This document shows positions 28,412 to 37,756 of a DNA stretch of 64,000 nucleotides, piece after piece (the first letter of the stretch is position 1; each line of letters begins with the position of its first letter). The stretch spans positions 101,868 to 165,867 of the forward strand of contig DEAA01000044.1 of the NCBI GenBank assembly GCA_002346545.1. The letters run 5' to 3'. The translations under genes were made by a program, and so were the position numbers. The stretch is from Acidobacteria bacterium UBA2994 (GTDB taxonomy: Bacteria > Acidobacteriota > Vicinamibacteria > Vicinamibacterales > UBA8438). The notes under the pieces were generated by a model. The model was not told the origin of the DNA, ran no database searches, and saw only the letters and a list, made by a program, of their open reading frames with translations.

Positions 28412-29178
28412 TGAGGATACGAGTCACCGTGTTACTCGCGGCGGTCGTGGCCACCGGCCTGACTGGACCGAGGGTCGACGCGCAGGAGGCGTTCTTCGAC
28501 GAAGGGAACCAGCGGTATCAGGAAGGGGACTTCCGGGGCGCACTCGACCGCTACGCCCAGATCCTCGACCAAGGACTGGAAGGCGGAGAACTCTACTACA
28601 ACGTGGGAAACGCCTACTTCAAGCTGGGCGAGCTGGGCCCCGCGATCCTCTACTACGAGCGGGCCAGGCGGCTGATGCCCGCTGACGAAGATCTCGCGGC
28701 CAACCTCGAGCTTGCTCGGTCGCTCACCACCGACGCCGTCACGCCACTTCCGGAGTTCTGGCTGTTCGGGATCGTCGGTTGGTGGGTCAACCTCCTCCCC
28801 CGTCCGGCACTCCTGTGGTTCGCGGCGCTGGCTTACCTCGCCGCCATGACGGGGCTGATCGTCACCATCCTCAGACCCACGACGCCTGTGGCGGCTTTGG
28901 GAAAACGGGTTGCCGTGGTGGGTGCAGCCACAACGTTCCTGCTCGGCATCAACCTGGTCGTACGGGAGCTGTCGTTCGGAGCCGCCGAAAAGGCGGTGGT
29001 AATGAGCGCCGAGGCCACCGTGCAAAGCGCGCCATCTGAAGATGTAGCCTTGCAGATCTTCACCGTCCACGAAGGCACGAAGGTTCGGATCGACAGGCGC
29101 TCGGACGACTGGGCCGAGATCGTGCTCGAGGACGGCAAGGTCGGCTGGACCCGAGCCGACCATCTGGAGTCGATCTAA
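28411..29178 (+). CDS. batE: BatE-like protein, TPR plus SH3-like domain
   Basis: 255 residues. Signal peptide, two TPR units (about 26-95), two membrane helices (about 110-150 and 165-185) and a C-terminal bacterial SH3 domain (LQIFTVHEGTKVRI ... GKVGWTRADHLE). This is the usual BatE arrangement and closes the operon. The last four genes probably form a periplasm-facing complex with BatA and BatB. Confidence 0.9.
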   Translation: MRIRVTVLLAAVVATGLTGPRVDAQEAFFDEGNQRYQEGDFRGALDRYAQILDQGLEGGELYYNVGNAYFKLGELGPAILYYERARRLMPADEDLAANLELARSLTTDAVTPLPEFWLFGIVGWWVNLLPRPALLWFAALAYLAAMTGLIVTILRPTTPVAALGKRVAVVGAATTFLLGINLVVRELSFGAAEKAVVMSAEATVQSAPSEDVALQIFTVHEGTKVRIDRRSDDWAEIVLEDGKVGWTRADHLESI

Positions 29179-29540
29179 GCGGGCACCCCGTGACTGGGCC
29201 ACGCCCCCGCAACTTTGTGGATCCACGCCTGGAACCGCTACACAAACGTGGCCCTAACCCGGACCGTCCCTAGCCAACGCCAGCCAGGCACTGCGAGATC
29301 CGACTACAAACACTGCCCCGCTCCATGCACCGCGCCGATCCGGCGGGGGCGTCCATGTAGTTGGCCTGAGGCTTGCGGGCTGGAAGAGGGGACGCGAGAA
29401 CGCGGACGCCGGCGACTCCTCCTTGAGCCGGCGAACGCAGTCGCGGCCAGGATGGGCCGAAGACTTGGCGCATGCGAGGCACCAATTGCGGGGTCTTCGG
29501 CCCACCCGCCTTCTCCTAACCTGCCACGGTAGAGTACGCC
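29179..29540. other. Intergenic region between batE and uridine kinase
   Basis: 362 bases without a convincing gene. Near its end is a perfect 12-bp inverted repeat, TGGGCCGAAGAC (29453-29464) and GTCTTCGGCCCA (29493-29504), with a 28-base spacer that holds a further TTGG/CCAA pair. TAGAGT (29530-29535) lies 8 bases before the kinase ATG. No T tract, so a transcript-end role for the hairpin is weak; a regulatory or operator role for udk is possible. Confidence 0.5.
29530..29535 (+). promoter_or_regulatory. Candidate -10 element TAGAGT of uridine kinase
   Basis: TAGAGT 8 bases before the ATG at 29544 (5 before the GTG at 29541). Transcription from it would start at or next to the start codon, giving a leaderless message. 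The inverted repeat 29453-29504 ends 25 bases upstream and would overlap the -35 region. Confidence 0.4.
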
Positions 29541-29543
29541 GTG

Positions 29544-30161
29544 ATGTCCTCGCGCAGCGGGCCCCGTCTGGTCGGACTGGCCGGCGGCTCGTGCTCGGGC
29601 AAGTCCACCCTGGCCCACGCCCTGGCCGACGCAAGCGGCGGCGTCGTGCTTCCCCAGGATGCCTACTATCGCGATCTTTCGGAGCTGACACCGAACGAGC
29701 GGCAGCGGTGGAACTTCGACATCCCCGCGGCGTTCGACTGGGACCGCTTCGCGACAGACCTCGCGCGGCTGGCCGACGGCGCTGCCGTTCACACTCCGGT
29801 CTACGACTACACCAACCACACGCGCGCAGATCGCACCCGACTGGTGACCCCAGGGAGCCTGGTGATCGTCGAGGGACTGCTGGTGTTCCATGATGAGAGG
29901 ACGCGCGCCATCTTCGATCTGACAGTGTTCCTGGACGTCCACGAGGATACAGCGCTCGCACGACGCGTTGCGCGCGATCTGGAAGAGCGCGGCCGCGACG
30001 CCACCGAAGTCCGCGAGCGTTTCGCACGTGACGCGCAGCCGATGTTCGAACGGTGGGTCGAGCCGACCCGACGCTGGGCCATGCTCCAGCTCTCTGGCAC
30101 CCGTCCCGTCGCGGAGCTGGTCGCCAGCGTGCAGGAGCGGCTCGCTCAGTCGAGCGAGTAG
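29544..30161 (+). CDS. udk: Uridine kinase
   Basis: 205 residues. P-loop GGSCSGKS (14-21), then LPQDAYYRD and the family segments WNFDIPAAFDWD and TPVYDYTNHTR match uridine/cytidine kinases, which phosphorylate uridine and cytidine with ATP or GTP in pyrimidine salvage. IVEGLLVF and FLDVHEDTALARRVARD complete the pattern. Length is normal. It could start one codon earlier at GTG 29541. Its 3' end overlaps the convergent aminotransferase by 16 bases. Confidence 0.92.
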   Translation: MSSRSGPRLVGLAGGSCSGKSTLAHALADASGGVVLPQDAYYRDLSELTPNERQRWNFDIPAAFDWDRFATDLARLADGAAVHTPVYDYTNHTRADRTRLVTPGSLVIVEGLLVFHDERTRAIFDLTVFLDVHEDTALARRVARDLEERGRDATEVRERFARDAQPMFERWVEPTRRWAMLQLSGTRPVAELVASVQERLAQSSE

Positions 30162-31411
30162 AGCTCGGCGGAACGGAACTCCGGATACGCGTCGAGGTAG
30201 GACTCGATCCGGGGTGTCCGGGTAGACGCCTCGGCAATGAACGAGACGGCGGCGGTCAGACGCTCATCCGGCTGGGCGCAGCTCAATCGCAGGAAGCCAG
30301 CCCCCGCCTCGCCGAAACATTCGCCCCCGAGGCACGCGACACCGACCTGGTCGTCTGCCCCTTCGAGCAGATACATCGCCAGGCCGTGTGAGGTGATGCC
30401 GACTCGATTGCAGATAGCTGCCACCGAAGGAAAGACATAGAAAGTCCCCCCCGGCATCAGACAGGTGATCCCGTCCACCCCGTTGAGGCCAGTCACCAGC
30501 AGCTCGACCTTCCGCTGAAAGTCCTGTATTCGAGCATCTCGGTAGGCCCGGTCATGCCAGAGCGCCGCCGCGCCCGCAATCTGCGTGAAGGGGGGGACAC
30601 AGGAGAGAGCCGTGTTGGTGAGCAGGTCGAGCACGGCGATGTTCTCGAGACTCGAGACAGCGTAGCCAAGCCGCCAGCCGCTCATGCTAAACGACTTGCT
30701 GAAGGTGTAGGCCGCCACCGTCTGCTCGAGCATGCCGGGCTGGGCCAGCAGCGAGTGGTGACGTCCCGCCCAGACCATGCAGTCGTAGGGCTCGTCGCTG
30801 AATACCGCGACATCCCGTCCTCGGACGAGGTCGGCCAGGCCAGCGAGGTCGGCCTCGGTAGCGACGCCTCCGGTGGGATTGTGCGGACTGTTGAGGAAGA
30901 TGGCCTTGGGCCGCGCGTCCTCCTCCAAAAAGCGACGCACATCGTCGAGCGACGGACGAAAGGCATCGGCGGCCCGCAAACTGGACAGCACCATCCGCGC
31001 CCCTCGACGCGCGATGTTCGCCGCGTAGGTCGGAAAGTGGGGGCTGAACACGAGCACACCGTCATCGGCCTCGAGGAACGCCTCGCAGAACAGCTGTTCA
31101 AACGTCTTGGCACCAGGGCCGGCGATCACATGCTCGGCCTCCACCGAGAAACCGTGCTCCTCGTTCACATAGTCAGCCACCGCCGCCCTGAACTCGGACA
31201 GCCCGACCGAGGGGCCATAGCTGGTGCGGCCATCCCGAATGGCCTGGATACCGGCCTCGACCGCGCCCTCGGGCGACGCATACGGGCTATCGCCGATCTC
31301 CAGTTCGATGACGTCCTTACCCGCGGCGGCAAGCTGCCGCGCGGCAGCCAGCACGGTAAACGCACCCTCCGGCTGGACACTCAACGAGAAACGGGTGAAG
31401 GACGGGGACAC
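30146..31411 (-). CDS. PLP-dependent class I/II aminotransferase
   Basis: 421 residues from the GTG at 31411, preceded at good distance by AAAGGAG; an open extension to 31462 lacks such a site. Motifs: Asn178 in NSPHNPTG, SDEPYDCM with Asp206 and Tyr209, the Schiff-base Lys239 in TFSKSFSMSGWR, and Arg247. Resembles AspC/AlaT-like transaminases of amino acids. Cytoplasmic. Convergent overlap with udk. Confidence 0.91.
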   Translation of the reverse strand: MSPSFTRFSLSVQPEGAFTVLAAARQLAAAGKDVIELEIGDSPYASPEGAVEAGIQAIRDGRTSYGPSVGLSEFRAAVADYVNEEHGFSVEAEHVIAGPGAKTFEQLFCEAFLEADDGVLVFSPHFPTYAANIARRGARMVLSSLRAADAFRPSLDDVRRFLEEDARPKAIFLNSPHNPTGGVATEADLAGLADLVRGRDVAVFSDEPYDCMVWAGRHHSLLAQPGMLEQTVAAYTFSKSFSMSGWRLGYAVSSLENIAVLDLLTNTALSCVPPFTQIAGAAALWHDRAYRDARIQDFQRKVELLVTGLNGVDGITCLMPGGTFYVFPSVAAICNRVGITSHGLAMYLLEGADDQVGVACLGGECFGEAGAGFLRLSCAQPDERLTAAVSFIAEASTRTPRIESYLDAYPEFRSAELYSLD

Positions 31412-31556
31412 CGGCAGCGACTCCTTTCGCGGAACGGATCCTACCCGCCTCACCCAGACCACGGGAAGGGAATCGCGCTATACCGGCGCGCGGAGGACGC
31501 CGATGCAACTGCCCGACCGACGAATCAACCGTAGCGTCGCAGGCCGAGGTGACTCC

Positions 31557-32885
31557 CTAGTCGCCGACGACGGCCTGATAGACGAGGCTGCGCGAAAGCT
31601 GCTGCACCTCGTTGATGGCCGGTCCGTTCGCCTGGATCATACCGACGAAGACCAGGTCCTCCTCGGGGTCAACCCAGAACCAGGTGCCGGCGATCCCCAG
31701 CCAGTAGAAAGATCCGTTTGACCAAGCTTCACCCGAGGCAGCCGCGTCGGTTACCACCGAGAAGTTGAGGCCCCAGGTCTGGCCGGGCCGACGGTAACCG
31801 CTCTTCTCCTCTTCGGTGAGGTGATCGCTGGCCATAAGCTCGATCGAGCGAGGCGACAACAGGCGGACGCCGTTGAGCTCGCCGCCGTTGAGCAGCATCT
31901 GCGCGAACCGGATGTAGTCGGGCGCGGTACCGTACAGGCCGCCACCGCCGGAGGGGCCGGCCGGCGGCTCGGTGCGGAGCGCCCCACGACCTTCGTAGGT
32001 GGGGCGGAGTCCACCCTCGCGGGTGGGCGCATGGATCGAAGCCACCCGGTCCTTCTTGGACACGGGCACGTAGAACGCCGTATCCACCATGCCGAGCGGC
32101 CTGAAGATCTGCTCCTGGAGGAAGTCGGCAAGCGGCTGCCCCGAGAGATGCTCGACCAAGTAGCCCTGCACGTCGACCGACGAGCTGTAAGCCCATGTGG
32201 TCTGCGGCTGGGCAATCAGCGGCACCTTAACGATCTTGTCGACCATCGTCTGTAGCGACGCGTTTGCATCGAGCACCGCGGTCTGCTGGAATGCCCGGGT
32301 TACCGGATGCCGCGGGTTCAGCACGTAGCCAAGTCCGGCAGTGTGCTTCATTAGATCACGCATGGTGATACGCCGGCCGCGCGCTAGCGGCTCGGTCTCC
32401 ATCATGCCGTCCGAACCCTCACCCGTGTAAACCTCCAGGTCGGCGAATCCGGGAATGAACTTCGAGACCGGGTCGTTGAGCTGATACTTACCCTCTTCGT
32501 AGAGCATCATCATGGCCACGCCAACCACCGGCTTGGTCATGGAGTAGATGCGGAAGATGGAGTCGAGCTCGACCGGCGCATCCTTGGCGATGTCGAGCTT
32601 ACCGGCCGCGTCGGTGAAAACCACCTTGCCGTGACGAGCGAGCATGGTAGCTACGCCAGCCAACTTGCCATCATCCACCATCGCCTGCATGCCAGCGTCG
32701 AGCCGCTTCAGGCGCTCGGATGAGACGCCGACATCCTCAGGCGTGGTGAACTCGAGATCGCGCGCCTCCGCCTCGACGGCCTGCGGTGCAACATCGACGA
32801 ACAGGGTGCCAACGACGCCCACCGCCACCAACAACGCGAGGACGAAGACCACCGGCCGCCAACGGATCACGGTTGCTCCCACCAC
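31557..32885 (-). CDS. Secreted serine beta-lactamase-like hydrolase (class C/S12 family)
   Basis: 442 residues. N-terminal hydrophobic signal or anchor (about 9-30). Nucleophile Ser115 and Lys118 in SMTK; Tyr233 in WAYSSS is the probable Y-x-N/S base. GGLYGTAPDYIRFAQML is typical of the esterase/DD-peptidase-like beta-lactamase family (PF00144). Probably an esterase or peptidase rather than an antibiotic-resistance enzyme. The GTG start (32885; a second GTG is next) follows AAAGGAGG. Confidence 0.9.
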   Translation of the reverse strand: MVGATVIRWRPVVFVLALLVAVGVVGTLFVDVAPQAVEAEARDLEFTTPEDVGVSSERLKRLDAGMQAMVDDGKLAGVATMLARHGKVVFTDAAGKLDIAKDAPVELDSIFRIYSMTKPVVGVAMMMLYEEGKYQLNDPVSKFIPGFADLEVYTGEGSDGMMETEPLARGRRITMRDLMKHTAGLGYVLNPRHPVTRAFQQTAVLDANASLQTMVDKIVKVPLIAQPQTTWAYSSSVDVQGYLVEHLSGQPLADFLQEQIFRPLGMVDTAFYVPVSKKDRVASIHAPTREGGLRPTYEGRGALRTEPPAGPSGGGGLYGTAPDYIRFAQMLLNGGELNGVRLLSPRSIELMASDHLTEEEKSGYRRPGQTWGLNFSVVTDAAASGEAWSNGSFYWLGIAGTWFWVDPEEDLVFVGMIQANGPAINEVQQLSRSLVYQAVVGD

Positions 32886-33234
32886 AACACCTCCTTTGAT
32901 CCCGAAACTCGGACCATCTAGCGTAGTTCACCCGGACACCGGCGCGGGACAAAACCTTTCACTTTTCAGTCTCGCCTCGCACCACGCATGCGCTCGAGCC
33001 AGGAGAATGGCTTGTGACAGGTCTGTCGTCACTCGGCCGCTCGCCCACGCACCTTTCGGCGCGCCAGCGGCCCCGACCCGGCGCGCGCTTCGAATGACGC
33101 AGTCTCCAGGTCAAAGCCGGCAAGCTAGGCGATCGTAGCTGCCGCAGGCCGCCTACCGGCGCTTCGGGTTTTGGGAGTTCTCTCTTGGTTCTGGAGGGCT
33201 GGGCTCTAACCCTGCGGATCGGCCTACAGCAACT
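32886..33234. other. Intergenic region with no gene seen
   Basis: 349 bases between the beta-lactamase-like gene (start at 32885) and the stop of the sialidase-like gene. It includes the AAAGGAGG ribosome site next to 32885 and a relatively AT-rich patch (about 32950-32970). Short open frames across it show no protein-like composition. No hairpin with a T tract was found. Confidence 0.5.
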
Positions 33235-34347
33235 CTAGTACACAATTACGAACGAACCGTCGGGGTAGCTCGCCATGGTTGGCACACTGCGGGCCGGGAT
33301 CGGATCGTGGCCGCCGGCCGGCCCGCCGACGGCGCCGCCCCAGCGGTCGAACAGCTGCCAGTGAAAGGCACCACCGGACTGATAACCGGGACCGTCGCCC
33401 CAGGCGAGCAGGAGGTCACCTGCCTCGTTTGTCGCCACGGTCGGGTTCTTCCTCCGGAACGCGCCCTCGCCCGGCGGAGAGAAAGGCTCTCCGAGCGAGG
33501 CCACATCGGCCACGTGTACCTGGCCCTGGGTCTCCCACGCCACCATCGTCCGCTCGGCTCCGACCGCGAACGTAGTGGTGGCCACCGGGCAAGCGCCGAT
33601 CTCCCACGGCTGGATGAGCGTGTCCTCGAAAGTGCGTCCCTGGTCGACGCTGGTCAGCAGCCGCATGCTCCGATGGATGTTCCCGCCGGCGGCCCGATAC
33701 GCGGTCCGGAGCACGCCGTCATGATCAACCGAGGCGCTGAGGCCACAGCAGCCGCACGCGCCATGCTCTGGCGGGCTCACCGGCCGGGGCAGATCAAAGA
33801 ACACGCCGTTGTTTCGCGAGACGGCCAGGTGCACCCGGCGGCCGGCTTCCTCTCCCTTTCCGGAGTGCCAGAAGACATAGACGTTGCCCTCATGATCCAC
33901 CGCCACCGTCGGAGCCGCCTCGATGCCCAACTCGTCGTGCATGGAGAGCGTCTGCTGCTCCTGGAACATACCGGTGTGGTCGGTACGGGCGTAAAAGAAC
34001 CGGTTGGGATCCTTGTGGAACCAGGTGGCATGCAGAAGGCCGTCCGGACCGATGGCCAGCTGGCCTCCGTCGATGGGACCCAGACCATGCACTGAGTGCG
34101 GGGTACTGTTGACCCGCCTGGGCGGTGACCAGTCGTCGTCTTCGGGCGCCCGACTGACGTGCCAGAGATCTCCGCTGCTCATCGAACCGGTGTAGTAGAT
34201 AAGCTGCAGCACACCGGCCTCGTCGATGACCATCTGCGGTAGTGAGGCGCCGTCAGGCGCGCGCAGCACGACGACCTCGGGCGGGGGCCCACCGCAGGCG
34301 GCCGCGCCAATCAGCACGATCGCGACCAAAGCGTGACGTACGGTCAC
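33235..34347 (-). CDS. Sialidase/BNR-fold lipoprotein
   Basis: 370 residues, GTG start in a GTGA overlap with the upstream gene. Lipoprotein signal (ALVAIVLIGAAAC). The repeats (ATWFHKDPNRFFYAR; VYVFWHSGKGE; RTYAYR-like Asp-box strands such as SVDQGRTFED) predict a six-bladed sialidase-superfamily propeller. A dense cysteine motif GACGCCG at 196-202 stands out, with a further GAC near 267; it may bind a metal or form disulfides. Classic sialidase Arg triad not evident, so sialidase activity is doubtful. Exported, function unknown. Confidence 0.78.
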   Translation of the reverse strand: MTVRHALVAIVLIGAAACGGPPPEVVVLRAPDGASLPQMVIDEAGVLQLIYYTGSMSSGDLWHVSRAPEDDDWSPPRRVNSTPHSVHGLGPIDGGQLAIGPDGLLHATWFHKDPNRFFYARTDHTGMFQEQQTLSMHDELGIEAAPTVAVDHEGNVYVFWHSGKGEEAGRRVHLAVSRNNGVFFDLPRPVSPPEHGACGCCGLSASVDHDGVLRTAYRAAGGNIHRSMRLLTSVDQGRTFEDTLIQPWEIGACPVATTTFAVGAERTMVAWETQGQVHVADVASLGEPFSPPGEGAFRRKNPTVATNEAGDLLLAWGDGPGYQSGGAFHWQLFDRWGGAVGGPAGGHDPIPARSVPTMASYPDGSFVIVY

Positions 34348-34862
34348 GGCATCGCCTCTATTCGATACAGCTTAGTCATGGTTCGTATGAAGAGCGCTCC
34401 GTCAGCCACCGCGGGCGAGGCAAAGGCCAGCTCGTCGAGGCCGTTCACCGCCAGCTCCTCGTAGCTGTCGCCGGCGGCGATGACGAACGTGTCGCCCTCT
34501 TCGCTCAACAGATACACCTTGCCATCGGCAGCCCAGGGCGACGCCGAGAAACCACTGCCGCCGCCACCGACCCGCTTGCGGTAGACCCGTTGACCGGTAT
34601 ACGTGTCGAAGACGTTGAGGATACCGTTGTCGAAGATCGAATAGAGACGCCCGCGATAGACCAGCGGTGACGGCACATCGGGCATGCCGCTGGGCTGGAA
34701 CCAGGCGACCTGCTCGCTGTCGGGCAGCTCCGCCCCGTCAGCAATCGCACGACCGGCTGGGCCACGGAACTGTGGCCAGTGCTGGTCAGCCGCAAGCTGG
34801 GCCGCCCCCGGCTGGGTCGTCGCCAGCAGTAGCGCCACCACGAGCATCCCCCGACAGGTCAC
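34344..34862 (-). CDS. Shortened PQQ-type beta-propeller protein (internal deletion)
   Basis: 172 residues; full-length relatives, such as the protein at 56262-57479, are about 400. The N-terminus (signal peptide, then WPQFRGPAG) matches the first strand of the family, but it passes directly to the last blades (PSPLVYRGRLYSIFDNG ... SASPWAADGKVYLLSEEG ... SPAVADGALFIRTMTKLYRI). About 230 middle residues are missing, so a closed propeller cannot form from one chain. GTG start at 34862, alternative ATG at 34847. May be a relic or an oligomeric mini-propeller. Coupled to the sialidase-like gene by GTGA. Confidence 0.75.
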   Translation of the reverse strand: MTCRGMLVVALLLATTQPGAAQLAADQHWPQFRGPAGRAIADGAELPDSEQVAWFQPSGMPDVPSPLVYRGRLYSIFDNGILNVFDTYTGQRVYRKRVGGGGSGFSASPWAADGKVYLLSEEGDTFVIAAGDSYEELAVNGLDELAFASPAVADGALFIRTMTKLYRIEAMP

Positions 34863-34894
34863 CTCTCTATGGTAAGACAGTGGCTGGAGATCAA

Positions 34895-37747
34895 GTGCTC
34901 AGACCTGATGCCCGACGCTGGTTCTTTCTCGTCTGCCCAACGCTGTTGACCGTGCTACTGGTCACGGGCTGCGACACCCCATCCCCGCCGGTCGAGCCTA
35001 CGCCGACCAGCACCTTTCCCGAGCTGGCCCACGAACGCTACACCCTGGACAACGGACTCGAGGTGGTGCTCCACGAGGACCACTCCGATCCGATCGTGGC
35101 CGTGGCCACCATCGTCCACGTGGGTTCGAGCCGCGAACGACTCGGCCGCACCGGATTTGCGCACTTTTTCGAGCACATGTCGTTCAACGACTCGGAGAAC
35201 GTCCCACGCGGCGCCAATCGAAAGCTAATCCCCGAACTGGGTGGCACCCGCAACGGCGGTACCAGCCAGGACATGACCATCTACTACGAGGTGGTACCCA
35301 AGGACGCGTTCGAGAAGATCCTCTGGATCGACTCTGACAGGCTCGGCTTCATGATCAACACCGTAACCGAGGCCGCCCTGGAACGTGAGAAACAGGTCGT
35401 CAAGAACGAGAAGCGGCAGCGGGTCGACAACGCGCCCTACGGCCACACCCGAGCCGTCCAACAGGCAGCACTCTATCCCGAAAATCATCCGTATCACTGG
35501 ACCGTGGTCGGGTCGCTCGACGACCTGCAGAGCGCTACGCTTGAAGACGTGCAGTCGTTCTACACACGGCTCTACGGCGCCAACAACGCCACGCTCGTGA
35601 TTGCCGGAGACATCGAGATCGGGGAAACGAAGCGGCTGGTCGAATACTGGTTCAGCGAGATCCGGCAGGGTCCCACGGTGACCGCACCCTACCCGCAGCC
35701 GGTCTATCTCAAGGCCACGCGGTCGCTGATGTACGAAGACACATTCGCTACCCTGCCTGAGCTGCAGTTGGTCTTCCCCACCGTTGAGCAATTTCACGAG
35801 GACCACTACACGCTAGACCTACTGGCGAGCCTGCTGGCTGACAGCCGAGAGTCGCCGCTCTATCAGGTGGTCGTGGAGGAGCAGCGGCTGGCGCCGGCTG
35901 TTGTGGTTGGACATCGTGCGGCCGAGATCGCCGGCGAGCTCGTGTTCAGGGTGCGCGCCGGCGGCGACACCGACCTCGACAGCGTCGTGGTCGCCGTCGA
36001 CGAGGCCCTCGCCAGATTCGAGCAGGGCGGCATCGACGCCGAGGCACTGGCACGGGTCAAAGTGCAGGCCGAACGTAGCCTGCACGAACGGATCGGCAGC
36101 GTGCTCGACAAGGCGTTCGAGCTGGCGGAAGGGAACGAGTTCGCCGGCGACCCCAACCACATCGCCACCATCGCGGACCGGACTGAAGCGGTGACCGCCG
36201 AGGAAATCATGGGGGCGTACCAGCGGTACATCAAGGACCGGCCGCGCATCATGACCAGCTTCGTGCCGCGCGGTCGCCCGGAGCTGGCGCTCGAGGGCGC
36301 CGAACGGGCCCGCGTGGTCGAAGAGGAGATTCTCCAGGGCGCCGAGGCCGAGGTCAGCCAGGGTGAAGAAGCGCGCTACCGCCGCACGCCAACCGAGGCG
36401 GACCGGTCGGAGCCGCCACTGGGTGACCCGCCGCTCGCCAGCGCCCCGGAGGTCTGGCAGAGTCGGCTCGACAACGGTCTGGAGCTGTACGGCATCGAGC
36501 ATCGCGAGAGCGAGCTCGTCGAGTTCGATCTCACGATCCCCGGAGGCCAACTGCAGGATCCAGACGGCAGAACGGGCGTGGCCGGACTACTCGCCTCGCT
36601 CTTGCAGGAAGGCACCGCCCGCCGCTCGCCGGCCGAACTCGAGGCAGCCATCGATCTGCTGGGCGCGCGGATCAACATCTCGGCCGGTCGGGAAACAATT
36701 CGCCTGAGCGGCAGCACGCTGGCCCGGACGTTCGAGCAGACGATGACTCTGGTCGGCGAGATGCTCCTCAGGCCGCGGTGGGACGAGGATGAATTCGAAC
36801 GTCTCACCCGAGAACTGGCTACGCGCTTAAAGGACCGAGAGTCGAGCCCGCCTGCCATCGCCAGCGACGTCTTCTATCGCCTGCTCTATGGCGACGACCA
36901 CGCATTCGGTACGCCGCCGGCCGGCACCCCGGCAACGACTGCCAACATCACCCTGGCCAACCTGCAGAATTACTACGAACGTGTGTTCTCGCCGTCGCTC
37001 GCAACCTTCCACGTGGCCGGCGCCGTGAATCGGCAAGACGTAGAGGGTGCTCTCGCGGAGCTGAGCACGGACTGGGCGTCAAAACCGGTTGATCAGCCGC
37101 CGCAGCCAACCCCAACATCGGCCGAGTCGGGTCGCATCTACTTCGTGGACGTGCAAGACGCCAAGCAATCCGTACTGATGGCTGGCCGGCTGGCGCTGTC
37201 GGCGGAAGACGACGAGTGGATCCGACTGGACTTCGCCAACGAGCGGATCGGCGGCAGCTCGAGCGGACGGCTGTTCCAGCTACTCCGGATCGAGAAGGGC
37301 TATACCTACGGAGCACGGTCAAGCATCGGCACCACGCGCGAAATAGCACCCTGGGTGGCACAAACGAGCGTCAGAGCCAACGTCACCCTCGAGTCGCTGA
37401 GCTTGCTACAAAACCAGATTCGCAACTACGCCGACACGTTCACCGAATCGGACGTAACTGTCACCACAAACCAGGTAATCAAGGGCAACACTCGCGCATT
37501 CGAGTCACTCGGCGCCAAGCTAGGGCTACTGCGACAAATGAGCCGGCTGGGCAAGCCGGCTGACTTTGTCGAGCGGGATCAGGAGACACTGCTCTCGATG
37601 ACGCTCACCGACTTCCGCGAAACGATTACGACACACTTGGACGAGGACCAGATGATCTACGTCGTGGTGGGGGACGCCGAGACCCAGCTCAGCCAGATTG
37701 CCGAGCTAGGCTTGGGTGAACCGGTCGAGGTGAGTCACGACCGGTAG
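34895..37747 (+). CDS. M16 family zinc peptidase lipoprotein
   Basis: 950 residues from the GTG at 34895 (GGAGA just upstream; GTG 34880 also possible). The open frame to 34667 lies antisense to the PQQ gene and is not credible. Lipoprotein signal RRWFFLVCPTLLTVLLVTGC. The inverted zinc motif H90-F-F-E93-H94 is in the first of two M16 halves; the second half (from about 520) lacks it, as in pitrilysin-like pairs. Likely degrades small peptides in the periplasm. Convergent with the FKBP gene. Confidence 0.92.
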   Translation: MLRPDARRWFFLVCPTLLTVLLVTGCDTPSPPVEPTPTSTFPELAHERYTLDNGLEVVLHEDHSDPIVAVATIVHVGSSRERLGRTGFAHFFEHMSFNDSENVPRGANRKLIPELGGTRNGGTSQDMTIYYEVVPKDAFEKILWIDSDRLGFMINTVTEAALEREKQVVKNEKRQRVDNAPYGHTRAVQQAALYPENHPYHWTVVGSLDDLQSATLEDVQSFYTRLYGANNATLVIAGDIEIGETKRLVEYWFSEIRQGPTVTAPYPQPVYLKATRSLMYEDTFATLPELQLVFPTVEQFHEDHYTLDLLASLLADSRESPLYQVVVEEQRLAPAVVVGHRAAEIAGELVFRVRAGGDTDLDSVVVAVDEALARFEQGGIDAEALARVKVQAERSLHERIGSVLDKAFELAEGNEFAGDPNHIATIADRTEAVTAEEIMGAYQRYIKDRPRIMTSFVPRGRPELALEGAERARVVEEEILQGAEAEVSQGEEARYRRTPTEADRSEPPLGDPPLASAPEVWQSRLDNGLELYGIEHRESELVEFDLTIPGGQLQDPDGRTGVAGLLASLLQEGTARRSPAELEAAIDLLGARINISAGRETIRLSGSTLARTFEQTMTLVGEMLLRPRWDEDEFERLTRELATRLKDRESSPPAIASDVFYRLLYGDDHAFGTPPAGTPATTANITLANLQNYYERVFSPSLATFHVAGAVNRQDVEGALAELSTDWASKPVDQPPQPTPTSAESGRIYFVDVQDAKQSVLMAGRLALSAEDDEWIRLDFANERIGGSSSGRLFQLLRIEKGYTYGARSSIGTTREIAPWVAQTSVRANVTLESLSLLQNQIRNYADTFTESDVTVTTNQVIKGNTRAFESLGAKLGLLRQMSRLGKPADFVERDQETLLSMTLTDFRETITTHLDEDQMIYVVVGDAETQLSQIAELGLGEPVEVSHDR

Positions 37748-37756
37748 ACCGGCACC

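Noticed and set aside
29179..29540. Possible tRNA or small RNA between batE and udk
   Set aside because: No cloverleaf or CCA end could be folded by eye; only the inverted repeat stands out.
31557..32885. Antibiotic-resistance beta-lactamase
   Set aside because: The S-x-x-K family includes many esterases and peptidases; the Y-x-N/S context and sequence fit those better, so no resistance role is claimed.
34667..34894. N-terminal extension of the M16 peptidase
   Set aside because: It lies antisense to the PQQ gene, is Arg/Pro-rich and would place the lipoprotein signal in the middle. The start is set to 34895.
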